A stretch of DNA of 64,000 nucleotides from Mycobacterium paraffinicum (GTDB taxonomy: Bacteria; Actinomycetota; Actinomycetes; Mycobacteriales; Mycobacteriaceae): contig NZ_MPNT01000013.1 of the NCBI RefSeq assembly GCF_001907675.1, positions 62,001 to 126,000 on the forward strand, read 5' to 3'. Position numbers and translations under genes: made by a program. The notes beneath the pieces were generated by a model, which saw nothing but the letters and a program-made list of their open reading frames with translations, had not been told where the DNA came from and did not search any database. Below, piece by piece: positions 19,869 through 27,858 of this stretch (its first letter is position 1; every line of letters begins with the position of its first letter).

Positions 19869-21365
19869 ATGAGCGCACTCACGAGCACAACTGAATTGAC
19901 TTTTGCCAACATCGGCGTTCGCGACGAAATCGTCCGCGCCCTCGCGGAAAAGGGCATCGAGCGCCCGTTCGCAATCCAAGAGCTGACCCTGCCGCTGGCG
20001 CTCGCCGGCGACGACCTGATCGGCCAGGCCCGCACCGGCATGGGCAAGACCTTCGCGTTCGGCGTGCCGCTGCTGCAGCGCATCACGGCCGGCGCCGACG
20101 CGCGCCCGCTCAACGGCACACCGCGGGCCCTGATCGTGGTGCCGACCCGCGAGCTGTGCCTGCAGGTCCACGGTGACCTCGCCACGGCGGCCCAGTACCT
20201 CAAGGCCGAGGGCGATCGTCCGCTGAGCGTCGTCTCCATTTACGGCGGCCGCCCCTACGAGCCGCAGATCGAGGCGCTGCGCGCCGGCGCCGACGTCGTG
20301 GTCGGCACCCCCGGCCGGCTGCTCGACCTGAGCCAGCAGGGCCACCTGCAGCTGGGCGGGCTGTCCGTCCTGGTGCTCGACGAGGCCGACGAAATGCTCG
20401 ACCTGGGCTTCCTGCCCGACATCGAGCGCATCCTGCGCCAGATCCCCGTCGAGCGGCAGGCGATGCTGTTCTCGGCGACGATGCCCGGGCCGATCATCAC
20501 GCTGGCCCGCACCTTCATGAACCAGCCCACGCACATTCGCGCGGAGGCGCCGCACTCGGCGGCCACCCACGACACCACCGAGCAATTCGTCTACCGGGCC
20601 CACGCGCTGGACAAGGTGGAGCTGGTCAGCCGCGTGCTGCAGGCCGAGGGCCGCGGCGCGACGATGATCTTCACCCGCACCAAGCGCACCGCGCAGAAGG
20701 TCGCCGACGAGCTGGCCGAGCGGGGCTTCAAGGTCGGCGCCGTGCACGGCGACCTCGGCCAGATCGCCCGCGAGAAGGCGCTCAAGGCCTTCCGCGCCGG
20801 CGACATCGACGTGCTGGTGGCCACCGATGTGGCCGCCCGCGGCATCGACATCGACGACATCACCCACGTCATCAACTACCAGATTCCCGAGGACGAGCAG
20901 GCCTACGTGCACCGCATCGGCCGCACCGGCCGCGCCGGCAAGACCGGTATAGCGGTCACGCTGGTGGACTGGGACGAGCTGCCCCGCTGGTCGATGATCG
21001 ACAAGGCGCTGGGCCTGGACTGCCCCGAGCCCGCCGAGACCTACTCGAACTCGCCGCACCTCTACGAGGAGCTGGGCATCCCCGCCGGGGCGAGCGGCAC
21101 CGTCGGAACGCCGAAGAAGCCGCAGGGCCCGCGCCGCAGCAGCGACCGTGACGGCCAGAAGGCGGAGCGGACCGGGCGTGACCGCTCCGGCGCCCCGCGG
21201 CGGCGCACCCGCGGCGGCCAGCCCGTGACCGGGCACCCCAACGGCAACGCCGCGGCCGGCGACACCAACGGCGAAGCCGCCGCGGAGGCGTCAAGCAAGT
21301 CCGGGACCAGCAGGCGCCGCCGCCGGCGCCGCAAGCCCGCCGAAGCCGGCGCGCACGCCAACTGA
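19869..21365 (+). CDS. rhlE: ATP-dependent DEAD-box RNA helicase RhlE
   Basis: A 498-residue DEAD-box helicase (Rv3211 counterpart). Motifs appear in order: Q motif with FAIQ, ARTGMGKT (about 54-61), PTREL, TPGR, VLDEADEML, SAT, and HRIGRTGR. The C-terminal 110 residues are a basic, low-complexity tail (GPRRSSDR, RRRTRGG, SRRRRRRRK) suited to RNA or ribosome contacts. Such helicases unwind structured RNA in ribosome assembly, RNA decay and cold adaptation. The frame stays open to 19674, but ATG 19869 gives the family N-terminus. The following gene starts 16 bases after the stop. Confidence 0.93.
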   Translation: MSALTSTTELTFANIGVRDEIVRALAEKGIERPFAIQELTLPLALAGDDLIGQARTGMGKTFAFGVPLLQRITAGADARPLNGTPRALIVVPTRELCLQVHGDLATAAQYLKAEGDRPLSVVSIYGGRPYEPQIEALRAGADVVVGTPGRLLDLSQQGHLQLGGLSVLVLDEADEMLDLGFLPDIERILRQIPVERQAMLFSATMPGPIITLARTFMNQPTHIRAEAPHSAATHDTTEQFVYRAHALDKVELVSRVLQAEGRGATMIFTRTKRTAQKVADELAERGFKVGAVHGDLGQIAREKALKAFRAGDIDVLVATDVAARGIDIDDITHVINYQIPEDEQAYVHRIGRTGRAGKTGIAVTLVDWDELPRWSMIDKALGLDCPEPAETYSNSPHLYEELGIPAGASGTVGTPKKPQGPRRSSDRDGQKAERTGRDRSGAPRRRTRGGQPVTGHPNGNAAAGDTNGEAAAEASSKSGTSRRRRRRRKPAEAGAHAN

Positions 21366-21381
21366 GCCGCGCGCCGAGGAG

Positions 21382-22602
21382 ATGGTCAGACCCGAACGCC
21401 GGACCAAGGGCGATGTCGTGGCGGCCGTCGCCATCGCGGTCGTCGTCGCCGCCGTCGCGTCGCTAATCTGGTGGACCAGCGACGCTCGGGCCACCATCAG
21501 CCGCCCGGCCGCCGTCGCGGCGCCTAACCAGAACCCCGCCCGGCAGGTGCCGGGCACGCTCAAGGAGCTGTGGACCGCGGCCAGTCCGGCCACCACCGCA
21601 CCCGTGGCGGTCGGCGGGACCCTCGTCACCGGGGACGCCCGCCGGGTCGACGGGCGCGACCCCGCTTCGGGCCAGTCACTGTGGAGCTATGAGCGCGACA
21701 GCGAGCTGTGCGGGGTGTCCTGGGTCTACCACTTCGCCGTCGCCGTGTATCGGGACGACCGCGGGTGCGGGCAGGTGAGCACGCTCGACGGGTCGACCGG
21801 TCGCCGCGGGCCGGCCCGCAGCGGTTACGCCGACCCGCGCGTGCAGCTGTCCTCCGACGGCACCACGGTGTTGTCGGCCGGTGACACCCGGCTCGAGCTC
21901 TGGCGCTCCGACATGGTCCGCATGGTGGCCTACGGCGAGACCGATGCGCGGGTGAAACCCTCGGCGCGCGGCCTGCATTCCGGCTGCAAGCTGGTTTCGT
22001 CGGCGGCCAGCTCGTCGGCGGTGTCGCTACTGGAGAGTTGCGTCAACGAGGCCGACCTGCGGCTGGTGCTGCTGCGCCCCGGCAAGGACGACGACGAACC
22101 CCAGCAACGCATCGTGGCCGAACCCGGGGTCCGGGCGGACTCCGGCGCCCGGGTGCTCACCGTGTGGGAGAACAACACCGCGGTCTACCTGCCCTCGCCG
22201 CGGCCGCGGGTGGACGTGATCGACGAAACCGGCACCACCGTTTCGAGCAACCTGTTGTCCAAACCGGCATCGGGTCCCGGGGCGGTCTCGCACGCGGGCA
22301 GCCTGATCACTTGGTGGACGGGCGATTCCGTCATGGTCTTCGAGACGGGCAACCTGACGCTGCGCTACACCATCGCCGCGGGCGACACGACCGCGCCGCT
22401 GGGGCCCGGCACGATGATGGCCGGCCGCCTGCTGGTCCCGGTCACCGGCGCGATCGGCGTGTACGACCCCGTCAGCGGCGCCAGCGAGCGCTACATCCCG
22501 GTGAACCGGGCGCCCAGCGCGCCCGGGCGGGCGGTGGTCCCGACCGTCGCGGGACCCCGGGTGTTCGAACAGCGCGGCGACACCGTGGTGGCCCTGGGCT
22601 GA
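21382..22602 (+). CDS. Membrane-anchored beta-propeller protein (Rv3212-like)
   Basis: A 406-residue protein. A basic N-terminus leads to one transmembrane helix (about 11-30). The rest is an exported domain of repeated beta strands (DGRDPASGQSLWSY, DVIDETGTTV, GVYDPVSG), which looks like a PQQ-type propeller. Cysteine pairs fit the oxidising cell wall. M. tuberculosis Rv3212 is nearly the same length. Its role is unknown. GAGGAG lies almost against the ATG. It is co-oriented with rhlE, and a long hairpin follows the stop. Confidence 0.83.
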   Translation: MVRPERRTKGDVVAAVAIAVVVAAVASLIWWTSDARATISRPAAVAAPNQNPARQVPGTLKELWTAASPATTAPVAVGGTLVTGDARRVDGRDPASGQSLWSYERDSELCGVSWVYHFAVAVYRDDRGCGQVSTLDGSTGRRGPARSGYADPRVQLSSDGTTVLSAGDTRLELWRSDMVRMVAYGETDARVKPSARGLHSGCKLVSSAASSSAVSLLESCVNEADLRLVLLRPGKDDDEPQQRIVAEPGVRADSGARVLTVWENNTAVYLPSPRPRVDVIDETGTTVSSNLLSKPASGPGAVSHAGSLITWWTGDSVMVFETGNLTLRYTIAAGDTTAPLGPGTMMAGRLLVPVTGAIGVYDPVSGASERYIPVNRAPSAPGRAVVPTVAGPRVFEQRGDTVVALG

Positions 22603-22620
22603 GGGTGCGGCCGTCTCCGC

Positions 22621-22678
22621 CGAGCAGACGCAAAATCGCACGAGACCGGCAGTTGGCGTGCGAGTTTGCGTCTGCTCG
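22621..22678. terminator. Long inverted repeat between convergent genes
   Basis: Arms at 22621-22642 and 22657-22678 pair over 22 bases with one mismatch around a 14-base loop. The arm begins CGAGCAGACGCAAA. The dyad fills the gap between the stops of the Rv3212-like and ParA-like genes, so a bidirectional terminator is likely. There is no U-tract, as usual for mycobacterial terminators. Its unusual length and sequence also suggest a dispersed repeat. Confidence 0.75.
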
Positions 22679-22687
22679 CGCTGATCG

Positions 22688-23488
22688 CTACACCTCGACG
22701 GCGAACGTCGGCAGCGGTTTGCCGGTCTTCCAGTGCTTGAGCAGCGCCTTCGCCAGCTCGCCGTAGGCCGACGAGCCCTTGTTCTTGCGGCCGGACATCA
22801 CCGACGAGCCCGAGGCGCTGGCCTCCGCGAAGCGCACGGTCCGCGGGATCGGCGGGGCCAGCACCGGCATGTTGTAGCGGTCCGCGACGTCCATCAGCAC
22901 GTCGCGGGTGTGGGTGGTCCGCGAGTCGTACAGCGTCGGCAACGCGCCGAGCAGCCGAAGCTCCGGGTTGGTGATCTGCTGGACGTCGGCGACCGTGCGC
23001 AGGAACTGGCCGACGCCGCGGTGCGCCAGCGTCTCGCATTGCAGCGGAACGATCACCTCGTCGGCGGCGGTCAGCCCATTGAGGGTGAGCACGCCCAGCG
23101 ACGGCGGGCAGTCGATGATGACCACGTCGAAAGCGTCGGAGACCTTGGCCAGCGCGCGCTTGAGCGCGTACTCGCGGCCGGCGCGCATCAACAGCATGGC
23201 CTCGGCGCCGGCCAGGTCGATGTTGGCGGGCAGCAGCGTCATGCCCTCCATCGTCGTGACCAGCGCCGCGTTCGGCTCGACCTCACCGAGCAACACCTCG
23301 TGCACCGACACCGGGAGCTTGTCGGGGTCCTGGCCCAGCGAGAACGTCAAACAACCCTGCGGATCCAGGTCGACCAGGAGCACCCGCTGACCCTTGTCCA
23401 CCATCGCCGCTCCCAGCGAGGCAACCGTCGTCGTCTTGGCTACGCCGCCCTTCTGGTTGGCCACCGCCAATACCCGGGTCTTACTCAC
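22688..23488 (-). CDS. ParA/Soj-like ATPase
   Basis: A 266-residue Walker-type ATPase (Rv3213c counterpart) with deviant Walker A KGGVAKTT (about 13-20), LVDLDPQG, and VVIIDCPPSLG. This family forms ATP-dependent dimers on DNA or on other surfaces to position cargo. No parB gene is adjacent, so it is a second, orphan ParA rather than the chromosomal segregation pair. The C-terminal SGRKNKGSSAYGEL segment is probably a surface feature. It is divergent from the phosphatase gene across 110 bases. Confidence 0.88.
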   Translation of the reverse strand: MSKTRVLAVANQKGGVAKTTTVASLGAAMVDKGQRVLLVDLDPQGCLTFSLGQDPDKLPVSVHEVLLGEVEPNAALVTTMEGMTLLPANIDLAGAEAMLLMRAGREYALKRALAKVSDAFDVVIIDCPPSLGVLTLNGLTAADEVIVPLQCETLAHRGVGQFLRTVADVQQITNPELRLLGALPTLYDSRTTHTRDVLMDVADRYNMPVLAPPIPRTVRFAEASASGSSVMSGRKNKGSSAYGELAKALLKHWKTGKPLPTFAVEV

Positions 23489-23598
23489 CAGCGCCCGCCC
23501 CTCCTTGTTGCCACGGTCACAGTGCCCATCCTGGCATGTTCGATCGCCCCGCGCTGCGGCCGACGGGCCCGGGGTGTCGTCCGGCAGAATCGGTCGAT

Positions 23599-24210
23599 AT
23601 GGGCCTGCACAACCACCGACTTGTACTGCTCCGCCACGGCGAGACCGAGTGGTCGAAATCCGGCCAGCACACCAGTCGGACGGACCTCGAGCTCACCGAC
23701 ACCGGCCGCGTCCAGGCCGAGCTCGCCGGCCGCGTCCTGCGCGAACTCAGCCTCACCGACCCCCTGGTGGTCAGCAGCCCGCGCATCCGCGCACTCACCA
23801 CGGCCAAGTTGGCCGGGCTCGCGGTCGACGAGGTCACTCCGCTGCTCGCCGAATGGGATTACGGATCCTACGAGGGGTTGACGACCCCGCAGATCCAGGA
23901 ATCGGTTCCCGATTGGCTGGTCTTCACGCACGGATGCCCCGGTGGCGAGAGCGTGGCGCAGGTCAGCGAGCGCGCCGACCGGGCCGTCGCGTTCGCGCTG
24001 GAGCACATGAGCGACCGCGACGTGGTGTTCGTGGGGCACAGCCACTTCTCCCGCTCGGTCATCACGCGCTGGGTGGAGCTCCCGCTCGTCGAGGGCAGCC
24101 GCTTCTGGATGCTGGCCGGCTCGCTCGCCGTGTGCGGCTTCGAACATGGGGTGCGGCAGCTCGCCGCGCTCGGCCTGACCGCCCAGCCACAGGCGATCAA
24201 ACCCGGGTGA
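23599..24210 (+). CDS. gpm2: Histidine phosphatase family acid phosphatase (Gpm2/Rv3214)
   Basis: A 203-residue member of the histidine phosphatase superfamily. The phospho-acceptor motif LRHGETEW has its histidine at about residue 13, and the second catalytic histidine is in VFVGHSHFSR. Although named gpm2, the M. tuberculosis counterpart of identical length is reported as a broad acid phosphatase rather than a glycolytic mutase. ATG 23599 gives the family start. Its stop overlaps the GTG of entC (GTGA), linking it to isochorismate synthesis. Confidence 0.9.
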   Translation: MGLHNHRLVLLRHGETEWSKSGQHTSRTDLELTDTGRVQAELAGRVLRELSLTDPLVVSSPRIRALTTAKLAGLAVDEVTPLLAEWDYGSYEGLTTPQIQESVPDWLVFTHGCPGGESVAQVSERADRAVAFALEHMSDRDVVFVGHSHFSRSVITRWVELPLVEGSRFWMLAGSLAVCGFEHGVRQLAALGLTAQPQAIKPG

Positions 24211-25301
24211 GCGCCCAACCGCCGTTCGCGCTGTGCGGACCGAAGCAAACCCTGCTCGCCGAGGGGGTGCGGCAGCGCTACCGCGACGTGGCGGCGGCGC
24301 AGGACGCCTTGAGGTCGGGCAGTGCGCCAATAGTGTTGGGCGCGTTGCCTTTTGACGTGGATCGGCCCGCGGCGCTGCTGACACCCGAGGCCGTGCGCCG
24401 CGCCGACGGCCCGCCGGACTGGCCGACGGGCCCGCTGCCGCCGGTGCGCATCGCCGCCACCGACCCGCCGCCCGACGACTACCGGCGCCGCATCGTCCGG
24501 GCCCGCGATCAGCTCACCGCCCCCGACAGCCTGCTGAGCAAGGTGGTGCTGTCCCGCGCGCTGCGGCTGGTGGCCGATGCCCCCCTGGACGCGCGCGTCA
24601 TCTTGCGCCGGCTTGTCGACGCGGATCCCGCGGCCTATGGCTATCTGGTCGACCTGACCGCGGCGGGCGACGACTACGCCGGGGTGGCGCTCGTGGGCGC
24701 CAGCCCGGAGTTGCTGGTGGCGCGCTCCGGGGAGCGCGTCACCTGCCGGCCGTTCGCCGGGTCGGCCCCCCGCGCGGCAGACCCGGACGCCGACGCGGCC
24801 AACGGCGCCGCGCTGGCCGGCTCGGCCAAGGATCGGCACGAGCATCAGCTGGTGATCGAGACCATCCGGACCGCCCTGGAGCCACTATGCGACGAGCTGA
24901 CGATCGCCGCCGAGCCCGAGTTGAGCCGCACCGCGGCGGTGTGGCACCTGTGCACGCCGATCAGCGGCCGGCTGCGCGACAGCGCAACCACCGCAATCGA
25001 TTTGGCCCTGGCGTTGCATCCCACCCCCGCCGTCGGCGGGGTGCCGACCAAGGCCGCGGTCGAGCTCATCGCCGAGCTCGAGGGCGACCGCGGGTTCTAC
25101 GCGGGGGCGGTGGGCTGGTGCGACGCCCGGGGCGACGGCCGCTGGGTGGTGGCGATCCGCTGCGCGCAGCTGTCGGCGGACCGCCGCGGCGCGCTGGCCC
25201 GCTCCGGCGGCGGCATTGTCGCCGAATCCGACCCCGACGAGGAAGTCGCGGAAACCACAACGAAATTCGCCACGATCCTCAACGCATTGGGCGTCGAGTG
25301 A
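24207..25301 (+). CDS. entC: Isochorismate synthase EntC/MenF
   Basis: A 364-residue chorismate-utilising enzyme that converts chorismate to isochorismate, here most likely for menaquinone, because mycobactin synthesis uses a separate enzyme. Family signatures include KDRHEHQLVIETI, CTPISGRL, LHPTPAVGGVP, and FYAGAVGW with SGGGIVAESDP, which form the magnesium and chorismate site. The GTG start overlaps the gpm2 stop by four bases, and the stop overlaps the next ATG (TGATG), so the three genes are translationally coupled. It corresponds to Rv3215. Confidence 0.93.
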   Translation: MSAQPPFALCGPKQTLLAEGVRQRYRDVAAAQDALRSGSAPIVLGALPFDVDRPAALLTPEAVRRADGPPDWPTGPLPPVRIAATDPPPDDYRRRIVRARDQLTAPDSLLSKVVLSRALRLVADAPLDARVILRRLVDADPAAYGYLVDLTAAGDDYAGVALVGASPELLVARSGERVTCRPFAGSAPRAADPDADAANGAALAGSAKDRHEHQLVIETIRTALEPLCDELTIAAEPELSRTAAVWHLCTPISGRLRDSATTAIDLALALHPTPAVGGVPTKAAVELIAELEGDRGFYAGAVGWCDARGDGRWVVAIRCAQLSADRRGALARSGGGIVAESDPDEEVAETTTKFATILNALGVE

Positions 25302-25777
25302 TGACCATCCGCCGCGCCACACCCGAAGACGCCGCCGCCATCACCGAAATGATTCACGCGTTGGCCGAATTCGAAAATGCCGCCGACCAATGCACGGTCA
25401 CCGAAAAACAAATTGCCGCAGCGCTTTTCGGTGCGAACCCGACGTTGCACGGGCACGTCGCGGAGGTCGGCGGACAGGTCGCCGCGATGGGGCTGTGGTT
25501 CCTCAACTTCTCCACGTGGGATGGCGTGGCGGGCATTTACCTCGAAGACCTGTTCGTGCGGCCGGAGTTTCGCCGCCGCGGCCTGGCCCGCGCGCTGCTG
25601 GCGACGCTGGCGGCCGAATGCGTCGACAACGGTTACACGCGGTTGTCCTGGGCGGTGCTGAATTGGAACGCCGACGCCATCACGCTCTACGACGGCGTCG
25701 GCGGCCAACCGCAGCGCGAATGGACCACCTATCGGGTGTCGGGCCGCCGGCTGGCCGAGCTGGCCGAATCACGCTGA
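25301..25777 (+). CDS. GNAT family N-acetyltransferase
   Basis: A 158-residue GCN5-type acetyltransferase (Rv3216 counterpart). The acetyl-CoA site is visible as LEDLFVRPEFRRRGLARALL (V-x-x-x-x-R/Q-x-x-G). Upstream strands read AAMGLWFLNF, and downstream comes LSWAVLNWNADAITLYD, where Asn and Tyr are common in this fold. The substrate is not predictable. The sequence resembles the diamine acetyltransferase subgroup in length and order of motifs. The ATG shares one base with the entC stop, and the 3' end overlaps the convergent gene by about 49 bases. Confidence 0.88.
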   Translation: MTIRRATPEDAAAITEMIHALAEFENAADQCTVTEKQIAAALFGANPTLHGHVAEVGGQVAAMGLWFLNFSTWDGVAGIYLEDLFVRPEFRRRGLARALLATLAAECVDNGYTRLSWAVLNWNADAITLYDGVGGQPQREWTTYRVSGRRLAELAESR

Positions 25778-26202
25778 TCGCCGCCGGCCGCCCAGCGCAG
25801 GCCGGCGGGGCTGAAGAGCAGGCCGAGCACGGCCAGCGCCGCGATGCCCGCGGGAATCCCGAAGCCGGGCCGGTGCGAGTCGGCCGTCAGGTACCACGCC
25901 ACGGGCAGCAACAGCAGCTGGGTGATCACGGCCAGCCCGCGCCCCCAGCGCTTGCCGAGGATCAGCGCGCGGCCGGCGGCCAGCACCACCGCGCCGACCA
26001 GGACGAAGAAGACCGCCGTGCCCTGGGAGTACCACCCGCTTGCGGGCGAGCCGTTGACCACGCGCTGGTCGGGCCCCGCGACGGCACGCACCACCAGCAC
26101 CGCCGCCATGACCAGCGCCCCCAGCCCCTGCACCGCCACGAGCAGCCCGGCGCCGCGCACGGCGGCCGGGGCGGCCCCGGGGTGGCGGCGAAAGACGGTC
26201 AC
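25729..26202 (-). CDS. Small four-helix integral membrane protein
   Basis: A 157-residue membrane protein (Rv3217c counterpart) of unknown function. Hydrophobic stretches near residues 17-40, 59-76, 85-103 and 112-130 indicate four transmembrane helices. Both ends are charged, and no catalytic motif is seen. GTG 26202 is used, giving the conserved MTVFRRHPGAAP start; longer upstream frames lack a ribosome site. The C-terminal coding region overlaps the acetyltransferase gene on the other strand. Confidence 0.75.
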   Translation of the reverse strand: MTVFRRHPGAAPAAVRGAGLLVAVQGLGALVMAAVLVVRAVAGPDQRVVNGSPASGWYSQGTAVFFVLVGAVVLAAGRALILGKRWGRGLAVITQLLLLPVAWYLTADSHRPGFGIPAGIAALAVLGLLFSPAGLRWAAGGDQRDSASSASRRPDTR

Positions 26203-26281
26203 CCGCGTCAGCGTAGTCACCCACCACCGCGGGGAGTTCCCCACAGCGCGGCCTTAACCGGCCCGCATAAGCTCGTGCATC

Positions 26282-27262
26282 ATGCGCGCCGTGCTGATCG
26301 TGAACCCGACCGCCACCTCCACGACCCCGGCCGGCCGCGACCTGCTGGCCCACGCGCTCAAGAGCCGCCTGCAGCTCACCGTCGAACACACCCACCACCG
26401 CGGTCACGGCACCGAACTCGCGGAGAAGGCGGTCGCCGACGGCGTGGACCTGGTCGTGGTGCACGGCGGCGACGGCACGGTCAGCGGGGTGGTCAACGGC
26501 CTGCTCGGCCGTCCGGGCTCGACTTCGGGGCCCACCGGCCCGGTGCCGGCGGTCGCGGTGGTTCCCGGCGGTTCGGCGAACGTGCTGGCGCGCTCGCTGG
26601 GCATCTCGCGTGACCCGGTGGCCGCGACCAACCAGCTCATCCAGCTGATCGACGACTATCGCCGCCACCACACCTGGCGCCGCATCGGGCTGATCGACTG
26701 CGGTGAGCGGTGGGCCGTCTTCAACACGGGGATGGGGGTGGACGCGGAGGTGGTCGCCGCGGTCGAGGCCGAACGCGACAAGGGTGGGAAGGTCACGGCG
26801 TGGCGCTACATCCGCGCGGCGGTGCCCGCGGTGTGGCGCTACACGCGCCGCGAGCCGATGCTGCAGCTCGAATTGCCGGGCCGCGAACCCGTCCCGGGGG
26901 TGAGCTTCGTGTTCGTCTCCAATTCCAGCCCGTGGACGTTCGCCAACGACCGGCCGGTGTGGACCAACCCGGGCTGCACCTTCGAGTCGGGGCTAGGCGT
27001 GTTCGCACCCAAGAGCATGAAAACGATCCCGACGCTGCGCATCGTGCGGCAGATGTTCGCCAAACGGCCCAAGTTCGCGTTCGACCACCTCATCACCGAG
27101 GACGACGTGCCCTGTTTGCGGGTGACCTCGGCGGGGGGCCCGGTCGCCTGCCAGTTCGACGGGGATTACCTCGGCGTGCGCGAAAGCATGACGTTCCGGG
27201 CAGTCCCGAACGCGCTGGCCGTTGTCGCGCCTCCGCAAAAAAGCCACCCTGAGCTGCAGTAA
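26282..27262 (+). CDS. Diacylglycerol/lipid kinase family protein
   Basis: A 326-residue lipid kinase of the DAGK/YegS type (Rv3218 counterpart). The nucleotide loop VVHGGDGT is at about 59-66, the second glycine motif VVPGGSANVLARSL near 94-107, and NTGMGVDAEVV in the second domain. These enzymes phosphorylate diacylglycerol, sphingoid or related lipids at the membrane face. The family is sure, but the lipid substrate is not. ATG 26282 immediately follows a 79-base divergent spacer. The next gene downstream is whiB1, separated by 271 bases. Confidence 0.88.
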   Translation: MRAVLIVNPTATSTTPAGRDLLAHALKSRLQLTVEHTHHRGHGTELAEKAVADGVDLVVVHGGDGTVSGVVNGLLGRPGSTSGPTGPVPAVAVVPGGSANVLARSLGISRDPVAATNQLIQLIDDYRRHHTWRRIGLIDCGERWAVFNTGMGVDAEVVAAVEAERDKGGKVTAWRYIRAAVPAVWRYTRREPMLQLELPGREPVPGVSFVFVSNSSPWTFANDRPVWTNPGCTFESGLGVFAPKSMKTIPTLRIVRQMFAKRPKFAFDHLITEDDVPCLRVTSAGGPVACQFDGDYLGVRESMTFRAVPNALAVVAPPQKSHPELQ

Positions 27263-27356
27263 CGAAGCTACCGAGGGCCGGCTGGCGAATATTTTCCGCG
27301 AGATCGGCCAGTCAGTGTAGTACAACGGAGTAATGGCCCGGCTACGGAACGGTCAA

Positions 27357-27372
27357 AGTGAGATTGCCCACG
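27357..27372 (+). promoter_or_regulatory. CRP (Rv3676-type) binding site upstream of whiB1
   Basis: The 16-mer AGTGAGATTGCCCACG is a CRP-like dyad (GTGA-N6-CCAC) about 160 bases before the whiB1 start. M. tuberculosis whiB1 is controlled by cAMP-CRP through a nearly identical site. A second half site, TGTGA, is at 27405-27409. The remaining 271-base spacer holds a TTGCAT/TTAGAT region and a GGGG-TACG-GCCCC dyad but no gene. Confidence 0.65.
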
Positions 27373-27533
27373 AGGTAACGCACGCTATTGACTTCTGTTG
27401 GGCCTGTGAAACGATCGAAAGGTTGCATGCAGAAATTTAGATAGGGGTACGGCCCCTTTTCTTGTGCACGCGTTAACAGCCGAAGAAAATTGGCCGTGCG
27501 CCTTGCTGCGCACTCAGTGAGGAGTAACAACTT

Positions 27534-27788
27534 ATGGATTGGCGCCACAAGGCGGTCTGTCGCGACGAAGACCCGGAGCTGTTCTTCCCGGTTGGGAACA
27601 GCGGCCCGGCGCTCGCGCAGATCGCTGACGCGAAACTGGTCTGCAATCGGTGCCCGGTGACCACAGACTGCCTTTCCTGGGCCCTGAATACCGGCCAGGA
27701 CTCGGGCGTCTGGGGCGGCATGAGCGAAGACGAGCGGCGCGCACTCAAGCGTCGCAACGCCCGGACGAAGGCCCGTAGCGGAGTCTGA
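27534..27788 (+). CDS. whiB1: WhiB1, nitric-oxide-responsive iron-sulfur regulator
   Basis: An 84-residue Wbl protein essential in M. tuberculosis. The four [4Fe-4S] ligands are Cys9, Cys37, Cys40 and Cys46 (C...CNRC...C). The GVWGG turn and the basic KRRNARTKARSG DNA-binding tail follow. WhiB1 binds the SigA C-terminal region and DNA, and nitric oxide destroys the cluster. GAGGAG eight bases upstream fixes the ATG. The leader carries the CRP-type site, and a strong hairpin terminator follows the stop. Confidence 0.97.
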   Translation: MDWRHKAVCRDEDPELFFPVGNSGPALAQIADAKLVCNRCPVTTDCLSWALNTGQDSGVWGGMSEDERRALKRRNARTKARSGV

Positions 27789-27808
27789 CTCGGTTTAGAC
27801 CACACAGT

Positions 27809-27834
27809 GCGGCCTCGACGAAAGTCGGGGCCGC
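27809..27834 (+). terminator. Hairpin terminator after whiB1
   Basis: GCGGCCTCGAC (27809-27819) pairs with GTCGGGGCCGC (27824-27834) with one wobble pair. The loop is a stable GAAA tetraloop, followed by a GTTGTGTT stretch. It lies between the convergent ends of whiB1 and pdtaS and may serve both. Confidence 0.8.
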
Positions 27835-27858
27835 GCTGTTGTGTTGGGCGCAGGCCGC

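Noticed and set aside
24278..25708. Minus-strand frames across entC and the acetyltransferase gene
   Set aside because: Entirely within confidently assigned genes, with no ribosome sites and low-complexity translations.
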